46,582 nucleotides of DNA. Source: an uncultured Bacteroidales bacterium. Lineage in GTDB: Bacteria; Bacteroidota; Bacteroidia; Bacteroidales; Paludibacteraceae. Every line of letters starts with the position of its first letter. Positions within the stretch are counted from its first letter, which is position 1. Positions 41,117 through 46,582 of this stretch are shown here, piece by piece. A model generated the notes under the pieces. It did not search any database, was not told where the DNA came from, and saw only the letters and a program-made list of their open reading frames with translations. Where the stretch lies: assembly GCA_902799705.1 (NCBI GenBank), contig CADCBP010000023.1, positions 1 through 46,582 on the forward strand. Direction: 5' to 3'. Both the position numbers and the translations under genes were made by a program.

Positions 41117-42532
41117 ATGAGAAAAATTTTCCTTTTGTTTCTGGCTGCAGTGCTGAGTTTGAGCGTGACGGCAGAGATGACTCCTCTTTTCTACGAGGGG
41201 TTTACGCGTTGTATTGATGAAGAGGATGAGAACTACGGCTATACCGGAGGCAACGACAACCGGTGGGGTGGAGATGTTGCGACGGCTGTCGTGGTCTATC
41301 AGGACGCTCCGGAATGGACGCTCGACTACTGTAACGGCGGGTTGCAGTGCCTGAAGGTGGGTACCTCCTCCAAGCAAGGAAAGGCGACCACGCCGTTCAT
41401 ACCATGCGAGGGGGAGGCGGTGCTCTCTTTCCGCGCCGCGCCATGGGAGGGAGACTCAATCATGACCGTCTCTATATCCGGAGGCAACACCCAGGACCCC
41501 ACGGCTTTTAACCTCAAAAAACACCAATGGACGGATATCACCATCCGCATCTCTGATATCACGTCGGGCATCAAAGTGACCTTCAGTTCCTATTACAAGC
41601 ATCGTTTCTTTCTCGATGAGGTCTATGTGCGTCCGCAGGACCCCACAGTGGGAGTGATACGTGTGCCGGACGGTACAACGGTGGACTTCGGACTGGTCGG
41701 ATGCAATTACAAAGCGGACTCGCGAATCGTGCGGGTGGAAGGAGTAAACTTGAAAGGCAATATATCTGTTAAACTGGAAGGCGGCAATGCTTCGCAAGGC
41801 GTGTTTGACCTGAGTACCGCTTCTCTGCCCGCCGCAGGCGGCAGTCTCACCGTCACTACGCGTCCGGGAGCGGCATCGGGGAGTATGTTCGGTACGACTC
41901 TCATGTTGCAAGGCAAGGATGCGAAGACGAATGAGACGGTGCTGAAGAAGGTGTCTCTGATGATGGAGGTGTCATCCCTAAACCTCGAGGGAGCGGGTAC
42001 CAAACCCGATCCTTATACCTGCGGGGACGTCTTGTTGCTTGCCGCGAACGAGGGTACGGTATGGAACGACACCTATTATTGGGTGACGGGCTATGTCCTT
42101 GGCGGCGTGAAACGCTATCAGGAGCAGTACAACGGTATCAGTTACACGGATAACCTCTCGCTCGTTCTGGCGGCTGATCCTGCCGAGACAAACGACAGCA
42201 AGTATGTCCTGGTACAGATTAGCGGCAATGCGCGCGCGGCACTCAATGTGGTTGATAATCCCGAACTCATCGGACAGCAGATCAAGGTCAACGGGCTGCT
42301 GCTCAATGACAATCTTAACCCCAACTATCTCGGCAAACCCGGCGTGCGCGATGTGCGCACCGATGCACAATATGTGCGTCCGGCTAAGCCCGGACTGGAA
42401 GAAATAGAGGAAGTCTTCGGAGAAGGGCATGCCGGCACACGGAAAATCCTCTATGACGGACAGTTGTATATCCTTCGCGGAGAAACATTATATACTATCA
42501 CCGGTCAACTCATCCATAATGGTAGTAATTGA
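41117..42532 (+). CDS. Secreted beta-sandwich protein with DUF6359-like domain
   Basis: This is a 471-residue protein. Signal peptide MRKIFLLFLAAVLSLSVTA. Residues about 22-175 look like a choice-of-anchor/lectin-like jelly roll (LFYEGFTRCIDEEDENYGYT, GGLQCLKVGTSS, HRFFLDEVYVRP). Residues about 180-290 form an Ig-like module (VDFGLVGCNYKADSRIVRVE). Residues about 295-430 resemble the OB-fold DUF6359 domain (PYTCGDVLLL, YYWVTGYVLGGV, GQQIKVNGLLLNDN). The end, TRKILYDGQLYILRGETLYT, matches the tail of the CotH-family protein and may be a sorting signal for the T9SS. Function unknown. The stop overlaps the next gene by 14 nt. Confidence 0.8.
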   Translation: MRKIFLLFLAAVLSLSVTAEMTPLFYEGFTRCIDEEDENYGYTGGNDNRWGGDVATAVVVYQDAPEWTLDYCNGGLQCLKVGTSSKQGKATTPFIPCEGEAVLSFRAAPWEGDSIMTVSISGGNTQDPTAFNLKKHQWTDITIRISDITSGIKVTFSSYYKHRFFLDEVYVRPQDPTVGVIRVPDGTTVDFGLVGCNYKADSRIVRVEGVNLKGNISVKLEGGNASQGVFDLSTASLPAAGGSLTVTTRPGAASGSMFGTTLMLQGKDAKTNETVLKKVSLMMEVSSLNLEGAGTKPDPYTCGDVLLLAANEGTVWNDTYYWVTGYVLGGVKRYQEQYNGISYTDNLSLVLAADPAETNDSKYVLVQISGNARAALNVVDNPELIGQQIKVNGLLLNDNLNPNYLGKPGVRDVRTDAQYVRPAKPGLEEIEEVFGEGHAGTRKILYDGQLYILRGETLYTITGQLIHNGSN

Positions 42533-43202
42533 ACATATTAACAAGTCTTTCGGGCGTCAACAGGTGTTGCGCGATGTGACGCTGTCTATTCCGGAAGGAC
42601 AGGTCCTCGGACTGTTGGGACCTAACGGCGCCGGCAAGTCCACGCTGATGAAGATACTCATCGGTCTCTGGCGGGCTGACAGCGGAACGGTCTCCGTACC
42701 CGAACGTATCGGATATCTGCCCGAGAGCAATCCTCTTTATGAAGAGATGTACGTCGCCGAGTACCTGGAGTTCATGGCGGGTCTCACCCTAAACAGCGAA
42801 GCTATCAACGGCACAGCCAATAAACGCGAAGCTATAAACTCCCTCATCGAACGCGTAGGCCTGACCCCGGAGCGCCACAAGCATATCCGCGAACTCAGCA
42901 AGGGCTATCGCCAGCGCGTAGGCCTCGCGCAGGCTTTGCTCGGAAACCCGCAACTGCTCATCCTCGACGAACCCACTACCGGACTCGACCCTAACCAACT
43001 CGTCGAGATACGAACCCTGATCAAGGAACTCGGCAGGGAGCGAACGGTAATCCTCTCCACGCATATCATGCAGGAGGTGAGTGCCATGTGTGACAGAGTG
43101 GTCATCCTCGACCACGGCACCATCAAGGCCGACCTACCTATCAACCAGATACCCGATTTAGAAACCCTCTTCCACGAGGCTACTAAATGGCAAAATGGCT
43201 AA
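42519..43202 (+). CDS. ABC transporter ATP-binding protein (ABC-2 type, no permease nearby)
   Basis: This 227-residue ATPase has Walker A LLGPNGAGKSTLMKIL (about 33-48), signature RELSKGYRQRVGLAQALLG, Walker B LLILDEPTTGLDPNQL and H-loop ILSTHIMQEVSAMC. It resembles the GldA/ABC-2 export ATPases but is shorter, and no membrane partner is encoded next to it. Residues about 92-107 (NSEAINGTANKREAIN) come from an imperfect repeat (AGCGAAGCTATCAAC and AACGCGAAGCTATAAAC, 42792-42839), another case of repeat-derived coding sequence. The ATG at 42519 lies within the end of the upstream gene. Confidence 0.88.
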   Translation: MVVIEHINKSFGRQQVLRDVTLSIPEGQVLGLLGPNGAGKSTLMKILIGLWRADSGTVSVPERIGYLPESNPLYEEMYVAEYLEFMAGLTLNSEAINGTANKREAINSLIERVGLTPERHKHIRELSKGYRQRVGLAQALLGNPQLLILDEPTTGLDPNQLVEIRTLIKELGRERTVILSTHIMQEVSAMCDRVVILDHGTIKADLPINQIPDLETLFHEATKWQNG

Positions 43203-43203
43203 A

Positions 43204-43256
43204 TAAATGACCAAATCGTAAATGACCAAATCGTAAATGTCCAAATGGTAAATGAT
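43204..43256 (+). repeat. 15-bp junction repeat before ruvB
   Basis: AAATGACCAAATCGT occurs twice exactly, followed by AAATGTCCAAATGGT and AAATGATT. It contains the ruvB start codon (43245) and several other ATGs. A related array lies at 46343-46381. Confidence 0.9.
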
Positions 43257-44264
43257 TTTGATATCCGACAACAAATGTCCGAGAAGGAGCAGGATAATGC
43301 GCTCCGCCCTCTATGCTTCGCCGACTTTGCCGGACAGAGCAAGGTGACCTCCAACCTCAAGATCTTTGTGGAGGCTGCTAAACTGCGTGGCGAGAGTTTG
43401 GACCATGTACTGCTTTTCGGACCTCCGGGACTGGGAAAGACGACCCTCAGTAATATCATCGCGAACGAATTGGGTGTGGGCTTTAAGGTCACTTCCGGTC
43501 CGGTGCTCGACAAACCCGGTGATTTGGCTGGGTTGCTCACGTCGCTCGAACCCAATGACGTGCTCTTCATCGATGAGATTCATCGTCTGAGTCCTATCGT
43601 CGAGGAGTATCTCTATTCGGCGATGGAGGACTACCGTATCGACATCATGATCGACAAAGGCCCCTCGGCGCGCACCATCCAGATAGACCTGAATCACTTC
43701 ACCCTTATCGGTGCTACCACGCGCAGCGGTTTGTTAACGAGTCCGCTCCGCGCGCGTTTCGGTATCAACTGCCATCTCGAGTACTATGATGCAGATATCC
43801 TCGCCGGTATTGTGAAGCGCAGCGCGCGGCTCTTGGGAGTGGAGATCAACGAGAAGGCGGCAGGCGAGATAGCACGCCGTTCACGTGGTACGCCGCGTAT
43901 CGCCAATGCACTTCTGCGGCGCGTGCGTGACTTCGCGCAGGTCAAGGGCGACGGCACGATAGACCTTGAGATAGCGCAGTATGCCCTGGAGGCGCTCAAT
44001 ATCGATACCTTCGGCCTGGATCAGATCGACAACAAACTGCTCACTACCATCATCGACAAGTTCCGCGGAGGACCTGTCGGACTTAACACGATCGCTACCG
44101 CTATGGGCGAAGATGCCGGTACCATCGAGGATGTCTATGAACCCTATCTTATCAAGGAAGGTTTCATCAAACGCACTCCGCGCGGACGAGAAGCGACCGA
44201 ACTCGCCTACAAGCACCTCGGCAAGACACCTCTCAGCCCCGACGGCCAGCAGAGCATTTTCTGA
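43245..44264 (+). CDS. ruvB: Holliday junction branch-migration helicase RuvB
   Basis: This 339-residue AAA+ motor has [19 protein letters not shown] at the N-terminus, Walker [21 protein letters not shown] (about 66-85), Walker [21 protein letters not shown] (about 105-124), sensor [10 protein letters not shown] and the winged helix [20 protein letters not shown]. It drives DNA through RuvA at Holliday junctions. The start [10 protein letters not shown] is repeat-derived in its first residues; an internal ATG (MSEKEQ) at 43275 is an alternative. A terminator follows. Confidence 0.96.
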   Translation: MVNDFDIRQQMSEKEQDNALRPLCFADFAGQSKVTSNLKIFVEAAKLRGESLDHVLLFGPPGLGKTTLSNIIANELGVGFKVTSGPVLDKPGDLAGLLTSLEPNDVLFIDEIHRLSPIVEEYLYSAMEDYRIDIMIDKGPSARTIQIDLNHFTLIGATTRSGLLTSPLRARFGINCHLEYYDADILAGIVKRSARLLGVEINEKAAGEIARRSRGTPRIANALLRRVRDFAQVKGDGTIDLEIAQYALEALNIDTFGLDQIDNKLLTTIIDKFRGGPVGLNTIATAMGEDAGTIEDVYEPYLIKEGFIKRTPRGREATELAYKHLGKTPLSPDGQQSIF

Positions 44265-44326
44265 ACAGCATAAAACCTGCAGATAATAAGCATAAAATAA
44301 GCATAAAACCTGTATAAACTTTACGG

Positions 44327-44352
44327 AGCCGAATTTTTTCGGCTTCTTTTTT
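44327..44352 (+). terminator. Terminator of ruvB
   Basis: AGCCGAA (44327-44333) pairs with TTCGGCT (44338-44344) around TTTT, followed by TCTTTTTTT. Just upstream the phrase GCATAAAACCTG occurs twice with GCATAAAATAA between. Confidence 0.85.
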
Positions 44353-44498
44353 TGTACGCGGGTGTTTTTTACGTGCGTTAATGGTTGCGGATTATAATTG
44401 ATTGTTATATTTTTGTGGAAAAAATGACATTTTTGTAAAAAACATGCAGATTGTAAGAAAATGATTATTTTTTTCGAAAAAATGATTACTGATTATTG

Positions 44499-44518
44499 AA
44501 AAAAAAGCAGTACCTTTG
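44499..44518 (+). promoter_or_regulatory. Promoter of the TPR-AraC regulator gene
   Basis: A8-GCAG followed by TACCTTTGCG (-7 box 44511-44518). The same extended box as at the tRNA and L28 promoters, but no good TTTG lies 20 nt upstream. The ATG is 20 nt downstream. Confidence 0.6.
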
Positions 44519-44537
44519 CGCCAAATTTCTAACATCT

Positions 44538-46259
44538 ATGGGTAAAACACGAATCATATTTCTTCTTTTGGCGGCGTGGATGGTCCTTCCGGTGGTGGCA
44601 GAGGAAGGTGTAGATGCGCAGATGAAGCACTATGGTGAGAACTATGCTGAGACGTCGGATGCGCAAAAACGTATCCGGTTGGCAAATGATTTCTTTGCTT
44701 ATTTGAATAAGATAGACTATTTGGACGATTCTATCGTCTTTCCGGGTGATGCGCATATCGATTCTGTGGATGTGAATGTCTATTACTATATCGGAGAGTG
44801 GTACTATGGCGACGGGCAATACAGCCAGGCAACAGCGTATTGCTCCCGTGCTGCGAAGGCATGTTCGGACAAGGTGGACGACAACTCGAAGGGGGATGTC
44901 TATAGTCTGCTTGGCGCGGCGTATTTCCGGTTAGGGGAGTTTGACAAGGCGGCGGATGCGTTGCATGTATGCTATGAGATAGACAGCAAGAGCGGTGACT
45001 ACGACCAGCTGAGTTCGACGCTGAATAATATAGCCGGTATCTTTGTCGCGGCGGGTAAACCGCAAGAGGCGGAGAAATATATCCAGGAGGCAATCGCCGC
45101 CAACAGTCTGACTCAGAACATGGCTCGCAGGGCGGTGTTGTTCGGCACGGCGTCGGAGATGTACCGCGGCATGGGTGATGAGGAGCAGTCGCTGTCCTAT
45201 GCACGTCGGGCATTGGAGATAGAGCGTCAGCGTGGCGACAGTGCCAAGATCGGCGTGCGGCTATCCCAAGTGGCGAGTGCTGAATTAGGGCTCTCGCATA
45301 TAGACGAGGCGCAGCGGTCGCTCGAAGAAGCCATGCCGCTTCTGGAGGCTGCCGGCAACAAGCACTCGTTGGGTATATGCATGAACCAGATGGGCGACAT
45401 CCTCGCTTCCAAGGGAAAAGACTTAGAGGCGGCGGAATACTACCGTGAAGCAGCCGCATTGTTCTTCTCGCAAGGCGATATGTATAATGAATCGCACGCG
45501 CGTGAAGGGATGTACAAGACGCTCAAACATAGTGCTCCGGGCGAGGCGATGTTGCATCTGGAGCGTGCCAAACAACTGCGTGACTCCGTCTATCAGCAGC
45601 AGACAAGTGAGACTATCAGCCGGTATAACGCCTTGTACTATAACGACTTGTTGCAGAAAGAGGCGGAACGCGCCGAGAAGAAACGGCATGTCATTTTGAT
45701 GATAGTTCTGTGCTTGTCGGGATTAGTGGTGTTGTCCTTGATCGGCGCATGTATCACGTATCTCAAAAGCAGACGCAAGGAGCAGAGCTACCAGCAGGAT
45801 ATCCATTCTCTTCAGACCCGTTACAACGAGATTAACCGCCTCTACAGAAATATCGCTATTGAGAGTGTCCCGAATCAGAATGTGCTCACGGATGACGACC
45901 GTGTTTTCCTGGAAGAACTGACGCGTACAGTCGATGAAGAGATGGAGAAGGGCAACACGGATATCAAGTCTGTGTCAAGCCGCATGCATACCACGGAGCA
46001 GACCCTCCGGCGCAGGCTGACCAAGACCTTAGGCATCACCCCGCAGGTTTATTTCACGCAGGTGAGGATGAAGAAGGCGAAATATCTGCTTCTCAACTAC
46101 CGTGATATCACGATAGCCGAGGTGGCGGAGAAGTGCGGCTATACATTGATGACCAATTTCACCCGTGCTTTCACGCGCTTTTATGGTATCAAGCCGAGTG
46201 AAGTGAGGTTACAAAAACCGGATACTGAATTACCCCCCCCCATGCGAAGAGCGGCGTAG
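44538..46259 (+). CDS. Membrane-bound TPR sensor with cytoplasmic AraC-type DNA-binding domain
   Basis: This is a 573-residue protein. Signal peptide MGKTRIIFLLLAAWMVLPVVAEE; a TPR array at about residues 70-365 (YSLLGAAYFRLGEFDKAADA, LSSTLNNIAGIFVAAGKPQE, AEYYREAAALFFSQGDMYNE); a transmembrane helix at about 385-410 (HVILMIVLCLSGLVVLSLIG); a coiled coil; and an AraC/XylS helix-turn-helix at about 470-570 (DIKSVSSRMHTTEQTLRRRL, DITIAEVAEKCGYTLMTNFT, RAFTRFYGIKPSEV). It would sense something in the periplasm and act directly on DNA from the membrane. This architecture is known in Bacteroidota but targets are not recognisable here. The ATG at 44538 is chosen because the upstream part lies in the promoter. 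Confidence 0.9.
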   Translation: MGKTRIIFLLLAAWMVLPVVAEEGVDAQMKHYGENYAETSDAQKRIRLANDFFAYLNKIDYLDDSIVFPGDAHIDSVDVNVYYYIGEWYYGDGQYSQATAYCSRAAKACSDKVDDNSKGDVYSLLGAAYFRLGEFDKAADALHVCYEIDSKSGDYDQLSSTLNNIAGIFVAAGKPQEAEKYIQEAIAANSLTQNMARRAVLFGTASEMYRGMGDEEQSLSYARRALEIERQRGDSAKIGVRLSQVASAELGLSHIDEAQRSLEEAMPLLEAAGNKHSLGICMNQMGDILASKGKDLEAAEYYREAAALFFSQGDMYNESHAREGMYKTLKHSAPGEAMLHLERAKQLRDSVYQQQTSETISRYNALYYNDLLQKEAERAEKKRHVILMIVLCLSGLVVLSLIGACITYLKSRRKEQSYQQDIHSLQTRYNEINRLYRNIAIESVPNQNVLTDDDRVFLEELTRTVDEEMEKGNTDIKSVSSRMHTTEQTLRRRLTKTLGITPQVYFTQVRMKKAKYLLLNYRDITIAEVAEKCGYTLMTNFTRAFTRFYGIKPSEVRLQKPDTELPPPMRRAA

Positions 46260-46293
46260 CGGAAAACAACAGGCCTTCGCAGACCATATAGAC

Positions 46294-46325
46294 GGTGCGC
46301 ATGAATAATGCGCCCCGCCTTTTTG
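46294..46325 (+). terminator. Possible terminator after the AraC-type regulator
   Basis: GCGCAT (46297-46302) pairs with ATGCGC (46308-46313), with G/C flanks, followed by CGCCTTTTT. Weak to moderate. Confidence 0.45.
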
Positions 46326-46342
46326 CGTTTTACGCACTTATA

Positions 46343-46381
46343 ACCAAATGGTACATCGTAAATGACCAAATGGTAAATGAA
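46343..46381 (+). repeat. Short repeat related to the pre-ruvB array
   Basis: ACCAAATGGTACATCGTAAATGACC-type units, about 15 nt, recur here as at 43204-43256 and 39961-39996. It lies between the convergent ends of two genes. Confidence 0.8.
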
Positions 46382-46410
46382 TTGATCTTTGACATATTGG
46401 ATTACCGAAA

Positions 46411-46582
46411 TTACAGCAGCCCGGTCATATAGACAGGGAGGTAGAGAATGTCGTCTTTGATTTCCAGATCCTTGGTATGAAGGACAACGGGGCGGGTGAC
46501 GTATTGGCTGAATTTGGCTATGCACTTCTTCAGGGACGACAGCGCATAGCGTGGGGAAGATTTGACTTCTATCGGGCATATA
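46411..46582 (-). CDS. C-terminus of an AAA/DUF4143-type ATPase (5' end outside window)
   Basis: The frame is open from the window edge to the stop at 46411-46413, giving 56 residues: ICPIEVKSSPRYALSSLKKC, later VVLHTKDLEIKDDILYLPVY and MTGLL. The pattern IEVKSS-x-RY near the start, then HTKDL and a final LPVYM, matches the C-terminal nuclease-like domain of DUF4143 ATPases, which are common in Bacteroidota genomes and of unknown role. Other frames over this stretch are shadows. Confidence 0.7.
   Translation of the reverse strand, partial: ICPIEVKSSPRYALSSLKKCIAKFSQYVTRPVVLHTKDLEIKDDILYLPVYMTGLL

Noticed and set aside
43204-43256. CRISPR or integration site
   Set aside because: The units are contiguous and degenerate without spacers, and there is no integrase or transposase in the window.
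46181-46579. 132-codon leftward frame at the window end
   Set aside because: It overlaps the 3' end of the AraC-type gene and a repeat; the frame ending at 46411 has the recognisable DUF4143-like C-terminus instead.
1-46582. Insertion sequences or prophage
   Set aside because: No transposase, integrase or phage structural gene was seen on either strand; the only mobile-defence genes are the AbiE pair.

Overview
The window reads as chromosomal DNA of an uncultured member of the order Bacteroidales (Bacteroidota). The evidence is a complete type IX secretion (T9SS) core set porP-porK-porL-porM-porN, Bacteroidota-restricted families (DUF2795, DUF3098, DUF4295, BspA-type leucine-rich repeats, AbiE, TamL-like BamA homologue), and many promoters of the Bacteroidota type (TTG or TTTG, about 19-20 nt, then TAnnTTTG). 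Genus and species cannot be read from this sequence alone.

Layout. 1-2528 (minus) is a truncated secreted BspA-like LRR protein. 2681-4245 is an AbiE toxin-antitoxin pair behind a duplicated promoter. 4246-4801 is a non-coding or decayed stretch with two copies of a leftward promoter and a seven-G tract. 4802-7454 holds a nucleoside-recognition (SpmA/SpmB-like) membrane protein diverging from a methyltransferase and a PduO-type adenosyltransferase. 7529-18057 is one long same-strand run: DUF2795, porP, porK, porL, porM, porN, ftsX, DUF3098, uppP, truB, queA, ung. porM has lost about 35 nt at its membrane helix and is frameshifted. 18232-19742 is a promoter, a rod-like structured RNA and a WG-repeat lipoprotein. 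19797-23030 holds polA (without a 3'-5' exonuclease domain) and a DUF4886 SGNH hydrolase. 23033-25749 is leftward: tRNA-Arg, tRNA-Asp, a TrpB2-like enzyme, a tandem repeat and a SpoU rRNA methyltransferase.

25760-34363 is a rightward envelope and RNA run: tamL-like, rnhB, sppA, lpxK, msbA, mnmA. 34364-36788 (minus) holds rubrerythrin and a secreted CotH-family protein. 36889-37605 is rpmB, rpmG and a very short DUF4295 gene with a strong terminator. 37645-40781 holds a lipid kinase, a sugar-kinase/RapZ-C fusion and a MurU-like nucleotidyltransferase, a plausible amino-sugar or peptidoglycan recycling pair. 40811-41100 is tRNA-Lys. 41117-46259 holds a secreted protein, an ABC ATPase, ruvB and a TPR-membrane-AraC regulator. 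The window ends in the C-terminus of an AAA/DUF4143-type ATPase (minus).

The most unusual property is a family of short, degenerate, short-period repeats that sit at gene junctions and, repeatedly, inside reading frames where they are translated: ends of mnmA, ruvB and the MurU-like gene, the linker of the kinase-RapZ fusion, three places inside the MurU-like gene, and a palindrome inside mnmA. Other notable points are the damaged porM in an otherwise intact T9SS locus, the shortened PolA, a promoter box conserved well beyond the consensus at four loci, and a symmetric divergent promoter built on a 16-bp palindrome.
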